64,000 bases of DNA from an uncultured Selenomonadales bacterium (GCA_905200615.1 CAJKLB010000007.1:1-64000); one strand, 5' to 3'; counted from the first letter of the stretch, positions 8,393 to 17,521 are shown. Made by a program: numbers and translations. The notes: generated from the sequence alone by a model not told the origin.

Positions 8393-9895
8393 TTATAAAA
8401 TCACATATTCGGCTGAAAGAAGTTTGGCTGTTTTTTCAAACAACGCCGCATTTTTTCCTACACTCATCGCCAAATGATGCGTGGGCGCATAGCGGAACCA
8501 CTGATCCATATAGCTGTCCGGATCCGTTTGAAAGCGGACATGTGTTTGTGTATTTCCAATCGTTAGGATCGGATGCCGTATCGCCTCGGCTTCACTGATG
8601 ATCATCCGCAGATTTCCGTCGGCGGTCTGGGTAAGGCCCAACAGCGTAACATCGCCGGCTACCACATTGGCTTCTACCGAAATACCGCTGCCTTTTTTCC
8701 CGTGATAAACGCCCATACCGCGCAATACCGGTTTTCCGTCGCTGATTTTAATATGGAAAGGACCATCGTGTCCTAAAATAATGGTTCCCACCAAATAATC
8801 GGTAGCTACAATTTCGCAAAAGCTGCCGCCTGTATTTAAAATATCACAGATCTTCATGGCTACACCGGTTTTGATATCTCCCTCGCCCGCGCAGGGAATT
8901 CCGGCGGCCGTCAGCAGCGAATGCCCGACGATAAAGCCCGATTGCAGCTCTTCATAGGCATAGCCGTCGCTGCTGTGATAGTAGTACGAAAGAGCATCCA
9001 GATCATAGGCTTTTACCATTTTTTCCTGCGCGCAGGCTACTCTGGCGGACCATTCCAGCTGCTGCGGAGTCGGCTTGCGTACACGCGGATCAGAGGGTGA
9101 ATCCCCTTCAATGCGGAAGAATTCAGAGATCGTTTTCAGTTTTTTCTGTACTTCATCCGGCGTAACCTGATCCATATACCGCTGCAGATCGCACATTTCC
9201 AAAATTTCTACATGCAGTCCTAACTGTGCCTGCAACATAGTAAAATCACTGTACATATCCAGCATACCGCTGTAGTTATTGCCCAAAAAGCCCATACGTG
9301 TATGACGCAGCGCACGCTTGACGCCGGCGGCATGTACCCATTGTTCGATTTCACGCCAAGCTTTTATCGCTTCGGGTCTGGCGGCGGTGCATTCGTCGGA
9401 AACAGCAAAATCAGGCTGTTCCTCCAACCCCAGCAAACCATTCACGATATTGCAGGAAATTCTTGCCCGTTGAAAAGCATTGGCAATTTCGGGGATCGGG
9501 CAGGCTACACATTGAGCAAGCCATTCGCCCGTAGAAGTTTTGGCATAGTTCATCTGTACGGCAGGCTGCAGGTTTAAAATAACAACCGGCGCGGTACATT
9601 GCTGATGAACCGGCAGTACAGTAGAGCTGGTAAAGTATGTAGCCGCGTGACAGAAAACCAAATCCACATTCTGGCTGTTGAACCACTCGCCGGCAGCACG
9701 TCCGCCGGTTTCATCATCTACCAATCCTAAATTATAGACGTCCGCCCATTGTGAAAGCTTGGTTTCAATAAAACGGTTATAGTACAGCAATCGTTCACGC
9801 ATTCCTTCAAATTGCGCCCAGTAGGCGTGAAGTCCCGCACTGTACAGGCCGATCCTCGGCCGGGGAGAGGGCTTTAGCTTGGGAATCGTTTGCAT
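8393..9895 (-). CDS. L-arabinose/L-fucose isomerase-fold protein
   Basis: A 500-residue protein beginning MQTIPKLKPSPRPRIG with the pattern RIGLYSAGLHAYWAQFEGM, as in AraA-like members of the arabinose/fucose isomerase superfamily. The middle contains GFLGNNYSGMLDM and a later EGDIKTGVAM segment typical of the C-terminal half of these enzymes. Such proteins interconvert aldoses and ketoses using a metal ion. The exact sugar is unknown and some family members are uncharacterised. The ATG at 9895 has AAGGAGG 8 bases upstream. An in-frame ATG further up would overlap the preceding gene without a good site. It follows the GH99-like gene by 13 bases and is likely co-transcribed with it. Confidence 0.75.
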   Translation of the reverse strand: MQTIPKLKPSPRPRIGLYSAGLHAYWAQFEGMRERLLYYNRFIETKLSQWADVYNLGLVDDETGGRAAGEWFNSQNVDLVFCHAATYFTSSTVLPVHQQCTAPVVILNLQPAVQMNYAKTSTGEWLAQCVACPIPEIANAFQRARISCNIVNGLLGLEEQPDFAVSDECTAARPEAIKAWREIEQWVHAAGVKRALRHTRMGFLGNNYSGMLDMYSDFTMLQAQLGLHVEILEMCDLQRYMDQVTPDEVQKKLKTISEFFRIEGDSPSDPRVRKPTPQQLEWSARVACAQEKMVKAYDLDALSYYYHSSDGYAYEELQSGFIVGHSLLTAAGIPCAGEGDIKTGVAMKICDILNTGGSFCEIVATDYLVGTIILGHDGPFHIKISDGKPVLRGMGVYHGKKGSGISVEANVVAGDVTLLGLTQTADGNLRMIISEAEAIRHPILTIGNTQTHVRFQTDPDSYMDQWFRYAPTHHLAMSVGKNAALFEKTAKLLSAEYVIL

Positions 9896-9908
9896 AAAAA
9901 TATCCTCC

Positions 9909-11039
9909 TTATTTTTCAAAAACTTTTTTTATCGCTTCTAAATACGCATAGCCGTATTCCGTATCCGGTTCTAAATAGCTGCCTTCCGTCCATTCATTCC
10001 AGGCATTGATTACAAACATTTTGGTAGATAAATTACCCGAATCCAAATAGTCTTTTACCCATTGCAGGGCGGTTTCAAAATCCTTGGGGGAGGTATCCAT
10101 TACGCCGCAGAAGGGATACTCCAGCGGCTCAATCACATCCGTTTGCGCGCACCGGGGCGTAGAGTCCCAACCCATGGAAACGTTGGGGTAATAGGGAAGC
10201 AGCTTACCGGAGCCTAAACGCTTTGTAATCGTACGCATCTGCTCCAGCGCGCTTTGATAGGCGCCGATGGGAAATTCCGATTGCACATAGTGAAACCATA
10301 CATAAGAGGTCATACTGTCAAACCCCAGCTGATAGAGAATTTCCTCGTTTAAAATCAAATCGGTATCGCCTCCGGCGCGCAGAATAGGCTGTTCAATCAA
10401 AATTCCGTTTAAGTGCAGAGCGCCGAGACCTGCTTTCTTTACCCGTTCACGGAAGTCGTTCAGTACGCGTTTGGCTTCCGCAATACCGCCCATTTCCTGC
10501 AAAAACAAAGGCAGATCGTAAATCGAAAAATAAAGGCCGCCCTCCACCCGCCAATAGGAGGGATGAGTAAAATACGTTTGAATGATATAGTCTGTCATTT
10601 TGATAAAGGCCTCTTCCGTTTGAACGCAAGGATAAATCCTATACGGAGGCGTACTGCGTTTTTTCGGATACAGCTCCATCCAATGATGGTTGCACCACAT
10701 CAGGGAAAAACGAAAATCCCGCAGATTTCGGGCTTTTAAAAAGCCCTGTTCCAAGGCACGCTCTAAAAAAGGCTTGCCCTCATACCAATACCAATCAAAA
10801 ATAAACGAGGACACACCGTATTCCAAAGCTGCGGCGATTTTCTTTTCCATTACTTCCGGCTTGGATTCATCCTCATAACCCCACAAAGGAATTTTGGGTT
10901 GCTTATGGCCCGGAAAATGCGGACGCGCGCCCTTTAAAATTTCCCATTCCGTCCAGCCCTTTCCGTGCAGCGCTTCGTTGCGGGCATCCGCATGCCAGTT
11001 GGGGAAATAGTAAACACCGATTTCATATTTTTCAGACAT
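9909..11039 (-). CDS. GH99-like (WbsX-type) glycan-active protein
   Basis: The 376-residue protein opens with YEIGVYYFPNWHADARN and has GWTEWE, FIFDWYWYEG, MWCNHHW and a late NAWNEWTEGSYLEP, the hallmarks of WbsX/GH99-like proteins that are related to endo-alpha-mannosidases. There is no signal peptide, so it would act in the cytoplasm. GGAGGG precedes the ATG at 11039. An upstream in-frame start would add about 16 residues. It is first in a two-gene unit with the isomerase-like gene and diverges from an AraC-type regulator, which suggests a small inducible sugar-use module. The actual substrate is not evident. Confidence 0.75.
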   Translation of the reverse strand: MSEKYEIGVYYFPNWHADARNEALHGKGWTEWEILKGARPHFPGHKQPKIPLWGYEDESKPEVMEKKIAAALEYGVSSFIFDWYWYEGKPFLERALEQGFLKARNLRDFRFSLMWCNHHWMELYPKKRSTPPYRIYPCVQTEEAFIKMTDYIIQTYFTHPSYWRVEGGLYFSIYDLPLFLQEMGGIAEAKRVLNDFRERVKKAGLGALHLNGILIEQPILRAGGDTDLILNEEILYQLGFDSMTSYVWFHYVQSEFPIGAYQSALEQMRTITKRLGSGKLLPYYPNVSMGWDSTPRCAQTDVIEPLEYPFCGVMDTSPKDFETALQWVKDYLDSGNLSTKMFVINAWNEWTEGSYLEPDTEYGYAYLEAIKKVFEK

Positions 11040-11193
11040 TTTTACCCTCCGATATATAAATTTATTGCGGAATCCTTGGCAAATCAAAAAAAATCAAATA
11101 TAATACTGATATCAATATTTTATACGGATACACCGAGTATTGTCATTCGTAAATATTGCTGAAATATTGTCTGAAATTGCTATGGAGGATATC

Positions 11194-12042
11194 GTGTATC
11201 AGGAATACAACATGGATGTGGAGACCCGCTCAATTTGGCGGATTGCGCCGGAGCTCCCTTTCCGTCAGGGTCCGCGGCCGCCGTTTGTGGTGGTAGAAGC
11301 CGGTAAATTTTACGCAGGAAAGAATTACTATACCGTTCGTCGGGATAAAAACGACAAATTGCTGCTGTTTACGATTTCCGGCACGGGCCGCGTCTATACG
11401 GAAAATAAGCAGTATCTTCTCAAAGCGGGAGAAGGAACAATGATCGATTGCCGCAAATATCACCGTTATGAAACGGCAGGCAAGGAGGTGTGGCAATTCT
11501 ATTGGGTGCATTTTCAGGGAGATGAAAATGATTTTTATCAAAACCTGATTTTTCCGAATTCGAATCAATGGATTTTTTCCGAAAAAACAGCCAAAGCGCT
11601 GGAAAATTTACTGGAGCAAATTCATTTTACCGATAGTCTTGCTCTTTGCCGGCGCAGTCATATTTTAGAAAACCTGCTTTTTACCGCGTCCCTTTCCCGG
11701 CCGGAAGCACACATGGATTCCTCGGTATGCAGTGCTGTGGACGCCGCGGTAAATTATATGCAGACGCATTACGCGGAAAATCTGATTTTGGATCAGCTGG
11801 CGGATCTGGTTCACTTATCGAAGTATCACTTTCTTCGGATGTTTAAGGAAATGATGCAGATTACCCCGCATCGGTATCTTTTAATGCTGCGGGTCAATGA
11901 AGCCAAGAAGCTGCTTCGCACTACCAATGAAAATCTCACCTCTATCTGCGCGCAAACAGGTTTTGCGGATGAAGGTCATTTTTGCCGCACTTTTAAGCAT
12001 ATTACCGGCCAAACGCCGTATCAGTATAGGAAAACAATGTAG
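11194..12042 (+). CDS. AraC-family transcriptional regulator
   Basis: A product of about 282 residues. The N-terminal half is a cupin-like sugar-sensing domain (with GTGRVYTENKQYLLKAGEG) and the C-terminal 100 residues hold the two AraC helix-turn-helix motifs (LDQLADLVHLSKYHFLRMFK and ICAQTGFADEGHFCRTFKHI). Such proteins usually activate neighbouring sugar genes. The GTG at 11194 is preferred because GGAGG ends 5 bases upstream. An ATG at 11212 is the alternative. It is divergent from the GH99-like/isomerase-like pair across about 150 bases, the likely target. Confidence 0.8.
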   Translation: MYQEYNMDVETRSIWRIAPELPFRQGPRPPFVVVEAGKFYAGKNYYTVRRDKNDKLLLFTISGTGRVYTENKQYLLKAGEGTMIDCRKYHRYETAGKEVWQFYWVHFQGDENDFYQNLIFPNSNQWIFSEKTAKALENLLEQIHFTDSLALCRRSHILENLLFTASLSRPEAHMDSSVCSAVDAAVNYMQTHYAENLILDQLADLVHLSKYHFLRMFKEMMQITPHRYLLMLRVNEAKKLLRTTNENLTSICAQTGFADEGHFCRTFKHITGQTPYQYRKTM

Positions 12043-12087
12043 AAAATCAAGTCAAGGAAGTTTCTTGTTTTAAAAAATTTTTCACTC

Positions 12088-12116
12088 TTGCAAACGAATG
12101 ACCGGTTTGATATAAT
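12088..12116 (+). promoter_or_regulatory. Vegetative promoter of the lipoprotein gene
   Basis: TTGCAA (12088-12093) and TATAAT (12111-12116) are separated by exactly 17 bases, 38 bases before the ATG at 12155. Confidence 0.75.
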
Positions 12117-12154
12117 GGAAACAGAAAAAAATATACAAAGGAGGCAGGACTGGA

Positions 12155-13231
12155 ATGAAAAAGTTATGCGCGCTGTTATTCCTGCTGATATGCTTTGCGG
12201 GATGTGCGCCGGCGCAAGAAAATACTCCTACGCCGGAAGTAACCGCAACGCCGACAGCAACTCCTCAAGCAACGGAAGATCCCGTTTCCGCGGAGAAAAA
12301 AGCGGCGCTGTATGCGCAGCTGAACGAGCTGATCGATACGATTCCCACCGAGCCCATGGATATCTCCAAGTTCCCGAAAAAAGTGCTGGTAAAGCAAAAG
12401 AAAGGAACCACGCTTTACTTTGATGAAAATCTTAAAGAACACGGTGCGGGTGAAATATACTATAATGATATTTTGTTTTCGGGTTATGAATGTTATAAAG
12501 GAGTATATAAATTACAGAGCACAATAACGTATCGCAGAGGTGATATAGACAAAACAAGTTATTGTATTTTTTACGGATATACAAAAGATTTTGAAATAGT
12601 AGAAGATCCGATTGATTTTTATAAATATCATGAGGACTTTGAAATGCATACCTATACAATTGGTGGCAAAACCTTTGAACAAGCGTTTTTAATGGAATCC
12701 AAACTTACTTTACGCGACGGGTCCTATATCCGCTGCGCCCAGTACCGTGAAAATGAAAAAACAGCCGGTTCCGGAATGTTCTATTATTCCGCGGACGGAA
12801 GCTTGATTTCAGCTCTTTACGGTGTTGGCGGCGCTTCTTCTTTGGTTAATTATTGCGTACAGACCGATTTAAACCGGGACGGATTACCGGATTTAATTTT
12901 GCTGGCGTGCGGATATACCTTAGATCCGCGGGAAGGATATGAAAATCCATTTCTTTCGGGAGACAAAGTATTTGAGGTAGACCAAATGGAACAGCTGGAA
13001 AAACTTCGGACGGAAGAAGGCGTTGAGACGTATCTGGCAAGCGAGGCACGGGGAGGAGTCAGCTGTGTATTGCTTTCCGACGCAACGGACGGAACATATT
13101 CTTATTATACTTCTGATTCCATACGTCCCATAAGTACTTTTGAAAAAGGTTATGTTCCGTTCGCTAGTGAAGTAAATAAAGTTACGGCTGAACTGTTTGA
13201 AGGAGCGGAAAAATCGAATGTTTTACCCTGA
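12155..13231 (+). CDS. Predicted lipoprotein of unknown function
   Basis: A 358-residue protein with a signal peptide and lipobox (CFAGC, Cys17), then a linker of Thr-Pro and Ala-Thr repeats (about residues 22-45) typical of surface lipoproteins. The mature part contains DLNRDGLPDLIL (about residues 230-245), an EF-hand-like or FG-GAP-like short calcium-binding pattern. I do not recognise the family. AAAGGAGG lies 10 bases before the ATG, a consensus promoter lies upstream and a strong terminator follows, so the gene appears to be a single transcription unit. The central part (about 12.43-12.67 kb) is more AT-rich than the ends. Confidence 0.75.
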   Translation: MKKLCALLFLLICFAGCAPAQENTPTPEVTATPTATPQATEDPVSAEKKAALYAQLNELIDTIPTEPMDISKFPKKVLVKQKKGTTLYFDENLKEHGAGEIYYNDILFSGYECYKGVYKLQSTITYRRGDIDKTSYCIFYGYTKDFEIVEDPIDFYKYHEDFEMHTYTIGGKTFEQAFLMESKLTLRDGSYIRCAQYRENEKTAGSGMFYYSADGSLISALYGVGGASSLVNYCVQTDLNRDGLPDLILLACGYTLDPREGYENPFLSGDKVFEVDQMEQLEKLRTEEGVETYLASEARGGVSCVLLSDATDGTYSYYTSDSIRPISTFEKGYVPFASEVNKVTAELFEGAEKSNVLP

Positions 13232-13243
13232 TATTTAGGCAAC

Positions 13244-13270
13244 CGGCGGCATTTTTGCCGCCGTTTTTTT
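13244..13270 (+). terminator. Rho-independent terminator of the lipoprotein gene
   Basis: CGGCGGCA and TGCCGCCG form an 8-bp stem around TTTT, followed by seven T. Confidence 0.85.
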
Positions 13271-13406
13271 ATAACAAAATTGCGGATCCTCTATAAAAGA
13301 GCAAAGAAGAAACAAATATTTTTTTCATAAGGACAGCAAGGAATTTTAAAAATGAAAATCGGTATATTTTTTCTATTTTACAGACCTTTTCTTTTGTTGC
13401 GACGCG

Positions 13407-13415
13407 TGCTATAAT
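13407..13415 (+). promoter_or_regulatory. Extended -10 promoter for the kinase-regulator/nucleoside hydrolase unit
   Basis: TGCTATAAT matches the extended -10 form TGnTATAAT and lies 24 bases before the ATG at 13440. No clear -35 is seen, which would suit an activator-dependent promoter (inference). Confidence 0.55.
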
Positions 13416-13439
13416 AAAACAAAAAAGGGAAATGTAAAA

Positions 13440-14672
13440 ATGAAAATTTTAAATCTGGGCTCCTGCAATATTGATTATGTATACCGGGTAGAACATATTG
13501 TAAGGCCGGGCGAAACCGTGGCAATTACCGGTTTGGAGCAGTTCCCCGGCGGAAAGGGATTAAACCAATCCATCGCGCTTGCCCGGGCAGGCGCTAAGGT
13601 ATATCATGCCGGCTGTATCGGACAGGACGGTCTGTTTTTAAAAGAGCTTCTCAGCTCCTGCGGGGTAGATGTTTCTTTTCTGCGCATGACCCAGGGACGT
13701 AACGGCCACGCGATCATCCAAGTAGACAGCAACGGCCAAAACAGTATTGTCATTTTTCCCGGTTCCAACGCGGAAATCACGCCGGCTTATATAAAGGAAA
13801 TATTGAACGGATTTTGCGCAGAGGATTTATTACTGCTGCAAAATGAAATCAGCTGTCTGACCGATATTCTGCAGGAAGCCGCAAAAAAGGGAATGAAAAT
13901 CCTATGGAATCCCTCTCCTTTCTGCGAAGAGCTGAAAAAAATAGATATGAGCTGTATATCGGTATTGATTCTGAATGAAGTGGAGGCCGCGGAATTTTCC
14001 GGAAGAACACAGCCGGAGGAATGCTTGGCCTGTTTCGGCCGGCTGTATCCGAATTTGACAGTGGTCTTGACCTTGGGAGAACAGGGATGCTTGTTGTTTC
14101 AAAATGGAAAAACGCTGTATCACCCCGCTTTTTTGGTAAAAGCTGTGGATACCACTGCCGCCGGCGATACGTTTACCGGTTATTTCGCGGCAGCTATAGC
14201 GCAGGGGGAAGAACCGCTTGAGACACTGAGGATAGCTTCGGCAGCCGCAGCGCTCGCGGTAACAAAAACGGGAGCCGCACCGTCGATTCCGCGTCGTGAA
14301 GAAGTTCTTGCCGCGTTGGAAACATTGCAAACACGAACGCAAGAAAACGGAGAAATACAACAAAAAGAAATTGCTTTACATTATATTGACGAACATATAG
14401 CGCGAGCAGATATAAAACATTTAGCGGCGGAGTTGGGTTATACGGTCGGCTATACGAGCAGCTGGCTCAAAAAGAAAACAGGCGTTCCCTTTTCCGTTCT
14501 TTTGCAGCAGCGCCGCTGCCGTGAAGCCGCCAGATTGCTGACACAGTCCGACCTGCCGGCAGGAGAAATTATTCGGCGTGTAGGATATCAAAACGAAAGC
14601 TTTTTCCGAAAGCTTTTTTATAAGACCTATGGGATCTCCATGCGGGATTACCGAAAAAAATATCAAAGATAA
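13440..14672 (+). CDS. PfkB/ribokinase-family kinase fused to an AraC DNA-binding domain
   Basis: In the 410-residue product, residues 1-295 are a PfkB sugar kinase: GGKGLNQSIALARAG (37-51) is the first family signature and DTTAAGDTF (237-245) the second, with Asp243 as the catalytic base. Residues about 305-408 hold both helix-turn-helix motifs of an AraC regulator (IKHLAAELGYTVGYTSSWLK and AGEIIRRVGYQNESFFRKLF). Free-standing ribokinases are about 300 residues, so the DNA-binding part is a true extension. It ends 11 bases before a nucleoside hydrolase gene, so ribose released by that enzyme is a plausible substrate. The fusion could tie promoter control to substrate occupancy. Kinase and HTH assignments are firm; the sugar is inferred. 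Confidence 0.85.
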   Translation: MKILNLGSCNIDYVYRVEHIVRPGETVAITGLEQFPGGKGLNQSIALARAGAKVYHAGCIGQDGLFLKELLSSCGVDVSFLRMTQGRNGHAIIQVDSNGQNSIVIFPGSNAEITPAYIKEILNGFCAEDLLLLQNEISCLTDILQEAAKKGMKILWNPSPFCEELKKIDMSCISVLILNEVEAAEFSGRTQPEECLACFGRLYPNLTVVLTLGEQGCLLFQNGKTLYHPAFLVKAVDTTAAGDTFTGYFAAAIAQGEEPLETLRIASAAAALAVTKTGAAPSIPRREEVLAALETLQTRTQENGEIQQKEIALHYIDEHIARADIKHLAAELGYTVGYTSSWLKKKTGVPFSVLLQQRRCREAARLLTQSDLPAGEIIRRVGYQNESFFRKLFYKTYGISMRDYRKKYQR

Positions 14673-14683
14673 AGGAGAAAAAT

Positions 14684-15592
14684 ATGACAGCCGAAGAACG
14701 TTTGCGGAATTTAGAGGTCCCTTCGGGACCGGTAGATGTGGTACTGGATACCGATACATATAATGAAGTGGATGATCAGTTTGCCTTAGCATATCTCTTG
14801 CGTTCCTCTTCAAAATTGCGCGCACAGGCTATTTATGCCGCGCCGTTTTGGAACGGAAAATCTCAAAATCCAAAAGACGGAATGGAAAAAAGTTATGAGG
14901 AAATTCATAAAATATTGCGGTTAACAGGAGAAAATATCGCGGTTTTCAAAGGGGCGGAACATTATTTAAAAGATGAAAAAACACCGGCTGTTTCGCCGGC
15001 AGCGCAGGATTTAGCCCGGCGTGCCATGCAGTATTCCCCGCGGAATCCGCTTTATGTTGTGGCCATCGGCGCCATTACCAATATTGCTTCCGCCATTTTA
15101 TTAAATTCTGAAATTTGTGAAAATATAGTAGTGGTTTGGCTGGGCGGACATGCCAGACATCTATCCTATACCGATGAATTTAATATGAAGCAGGATATCG
15201 CGGCGGCACGGATAGTAATGAAAAGCGTACCGTTTGTGCAGCTGCCCTGCGCAGGTGTAGTAAGCGCGTTTACCGTTTCGGGTCCGGAACTTCGCTATTG
15301 GCTTTCAGGCAAAAACGCTTTGGCGGATTATCTGGCGGAAAATACAATAAAAACGGCGGAAAGCTACGCGGCCGGTCGTCCTTGGACTCGGGTAATTTGG
15401 GATGTTACCGCTGTTGCCTGGCTTTTGAATGATAAAAATCAGTTTATGTATTCCCGCTTGGTTCCTGTAAGTCTGCCTACGTATGATTTCTTTTACAGTT
15501 CAAATCCTGACGGCCCGTGGATGCGTTACATATATTATATTCATCGGGATGCTCTTTTCAGCGATTTAGTGAATAAATTAACCCAGCAATAA
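14684..15592 (+). CDS. Inosine/uridine-preferring nucleoside hydrolase family protein
   Basis: The 302-residue protein has the N-terminal Asp cluster DTDTYNEVDDQFA (residues 22-34), which binds the calcium and ribose in this family, and later VVAIGAITNIASAI and VVWLGGHARH that match the core. The family splits ribonucleosides into base and ribose in the cytoplasm. The Asn-Glu between the Asp pairs differs from the usual DPGIDD wording, which may shift specificity. It follows the kinase-AraC fusion by 11 bases with AAAGGAG upstream, so the two genes form one operon for nucleoside salvage. Confidence 0.8.
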   Translation: MTAEERLRNLEVPSGPVDVVLDTDTYNEVDDQFALAYLLRSSSKLRAQAIYAAPFWNGKSQNPKDGMEKSYEEIHKILRLTGENIAVFKGAEHYLKDEKTPAVSPAAQDLARRAMQYSPRNPLYVVAIGAITNIASAILLNSEICENIVVVWLGGHARHLSYTDEFNMKQDIAAARIVMKSVPFVQLPCAGVVSAFTVSGPELRYWLSGKNALADYLAENTIKTAESYAAGRPWTRVIWDVTAVAWLLNDKNQFMYSRLVPVSLPTYDFFYSSNPDGPWMRYIYYIHRDALFSDLVNKLTQQ

Positions 15593-15686
15593 CGCTTCCG
15601 CGTTTCAATATATCCTTGCTGCTTTCGGAAAAGTTTTTTGCGTTTTCCATATAAAAAACTTTATATGCTTTTCTATTTTAATACTA

Positions 15687-15714
15687 AAAAGCACCGCAAA
15701 ATTACGGTGCTTTT
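15687..15714. terminator. Bidirectional terminator between convergent genes
   Basis: AAAAGCACCG and CGGTGCTTTT form a 10-bp stem with T-runs readable on both strands. It separates the nucleoside hydrolase gene from the minus-strand gene ending at 15719. Confidence 0.8.
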
Positions 15715-15718
15715 CTCT

Positions 15719-16444
15719 TCATGCTGTTTCCTGCGGCGGCGGGCCGTCCACAAACTTTACATGGCCGATCCACCATGTGGAATACCTGCTACAGAACAGA
15801 TTTCCCAGTGTCCAGTCATGAATAATTTTATCATACAAAAAATAATGCTCATATTCTTCTACTGTTTTATCGTACCCGTTCTCCTGTAAAAATAAGGCAA
15901 TTTGTTCTTCGTCGGTTGTGCTAAAAAATTCTTTCTCCTTTAAAAAATAGAGTATAGGGCCGTTAATATACATAATATTTTCCTCAACGGAATAACTATA
16001 TCCCCAGTGCAGCCAAGAATCAACAGGGTCTTCCGGCGAACGAATATCTTCTAATCTGCAAACAAATCCCATTTCCTTTTCATTCAAGTATACACTTATA
16101 GTTATGCTTTCACCTTTATTCAATTCACTCGGTATATAAGGCCTTTCAAATACGCCAAAATCTTCAGCCATATATTGGTCTGTATTATCCATCCACCTGC
16201 CATATTTATATACCCCCACCCTGCTATACGAACATCCCGTTGCAAAAGGCCCCCATCGCAGTAAGCTTCCGTCTTCTTTAAGTTTTACCTGTCCCGAATA
16301 ATACATCTCATCAAAGACATTCTCAATCTTATATATTCGCCGGACTATAAACGGAGTAAAGCTAACAATGTAAATTACAATGGATAATAAAACGATAACT
16401 ATCTTTTTTTTTCGTTTTTTCGCTAATGCTTTGGCGCTGTACAT
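15719..16444 (-). CDS. Membrane-anchored protein of unknown function
   Basis: A 241-residue protein with a basic N-terminus (KKRKKK) and one strong membrane segment at about residues 14-36, the rest presumably outside the cell. I see no family motif. AAGGAG precedes the ATG. It lies downstream of the unknown 240-residue gene and a terminator at 16519-16546, so it is probably separately transcribed. Its place in the island with the toxin-like secreted protein leaves an immunity role open, but nothing in the sequence proves it. Confidence 0.6.
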   Translation of the reverse strand: MYSAKALAKKRKKKIVIVLLSIVIYIVSFTPFIVRRIYKIENVFDEMYYSGQVKLKEDGSLLRWGPFATGCSYSRVGVYKYGRWMDNTDQYMAEDFGVFERPYIPSELNKGESITISVYLNEKEMGFVCRLEDIRSPEDPVDSWLHWGYSYSVEENIMYINGPILYFLKEKEFFSTTDEEQIALFLQENGYDKTVEEYEHYFLYDKIIHDWTLGNLFCSRYSTWWIGHVKFVDGPPPQETA

Positions 16445-16518
16445 AATAACTCCTTATTTAAATTTTTGATACATCCCTGTTTTATGGTATCACATTCACT
16501 TTTTGCTTGTCAATACCT

Positions 16519-16546
16519 CAAAAAAGCACCGCATTTTGCGGTGCTT
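16519..16546 (-). terminator. Rho-independent terminator (minus strand)
   Basis: AAGCACCGCA and TGCGGTGCTT form a 10-bp stem around a 3-base loop, and the minus strand continues with TTTTTT. The stem text is nearly the same as that of the terminator at 15687-15714. Confidence 0.75.
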
Positions 16547-16615
16547 GATTTTATGCTATTTTCGCCATAGAAGGATGTCTGTAAATACTACCCATTGCTC
16601 AACCACGGTAATAAT

Positions 16616-17338
16616 TTATCTAATCAGCAAATCTCTCCATACTGTATGTTCCGTTTCATTTTCCAAATAACTCAAAATGCAAACATCCTCTTTTTTAATA
16701 ATATGAAATCTGTCATTTTTTCTAATTTCATCATAACAAAAGTTAAAAAATTCCTGTTGCTTTTGTAAAAATATTTTGTATTCCTTTTGATTTTTAGAAA
16801 AAAACATTAAAATAATGGAAGGTTCATATCCGTTCAACATCCTGCATCCGGACAATCCAAATCTTTTTTGTAATTCTTCCGAATCTTGTATTTCAATAAT
16901 AAGCTTACCGTAAAGTCGAGATTTTAAAGACCATCGAAAATCATGGATATGGATATCAATACGGTTACAATCAATATCTATATTATAGCTTTTTTTAAAT
17001 ACCTTCACAAGATTCAACGCAAAAACATTCGTTTTTTTATCATACCGTGTTTCACTTGTTAATCCCGGGCCTCCAAAGCTTTTTATTGCAACCTCTTGCA
17101 GCCAATAAGAAAACTCCGTATGTGCTTGATCAAAATCTATCCAAGCATTTACCGCAATATCCCCATTTGCGTAATAATCATAATCTACAAGAATTACTGA
17201 AAGATCGAATTCCTTTTTTATGCCATCAAAGAACAAACGATCCTTTTCGCTTTCCTGCTCCATTCCCGCTATATATTCACCGAAACGATCCATGTTTATA
17301 TTGCTCCTAAATACTTTTCCATATTCCGCCTTATTCAT
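16616..17338 (-). CDS. Hypothetical protein, 240 residues
   Basis: A soluble acidic protein rich in aromatic residues with no signal peptide and no motif I recognise. The start codon overlaps the end of a short frameshifted frame just upstream (ATGAATAA), which suggests former translational coupling. It is the second or third minus-strand gene behind the secreted toxin-like protein at 18476-20767. Small soluble proteins at this position are often immunity proteins in polymorphic toxin loci, but this is inference from position only. Confidence 0.55.
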   Translation of the reverse strand: MNKAEYGKVFRSNINMDRFGEYIAGMEQESEKDRLFFDGIKKEFDLSVILVDYDYYANGDIAVNAWIDFDQAHTEFSYWLQEVAIKSFGGPGLTSETRYDKKTNVFALNLVKVFKKSYNIDIDCNRIDIHIHDFRWSLKSRLYGKLIIEIQDSEELQKRFGLSGCRMLNGYEPSIILMFFSKNQKEYKIFLQKQQEFFNFCYDEIRKNDRFHIIKKEDVCILSYLENETEHTVWRDLLIR

Positions 17339-17521
17339 ACATAAAACCGATCATGTCATTGCGGCCCAATAGTTCCATGACTCGCTGCAAAATATCCTGA
17401 ATTATTTCCTCTGTATGTGCCTGACCACAGACATCTATCTTAAATTCGATCGATGCGCTTGGAAACAGATTTCATATACTCTGGTAGAAACAGTATCGAT
17501 TTGTTTTATCTTGAATTTCAT
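17331..17521 (-). pseudogene. Short frameshifted open frame, possible decayed small gene
   Basis: From an ATG at 17521 one reads MKFKIKQIDTVSTRVYE, then the frame must shift near 17460 to continue as SASIEFKIDVCGQAHTEEI and on to ERV-type helical sequence ending at a TAA that overlaps the next gene start. Restoring one base gives a protein of about 63 residues. I do not recognise it. It could be a real small gene with a sequencing error, a programmed shift or decay. Confidence 0.35.
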
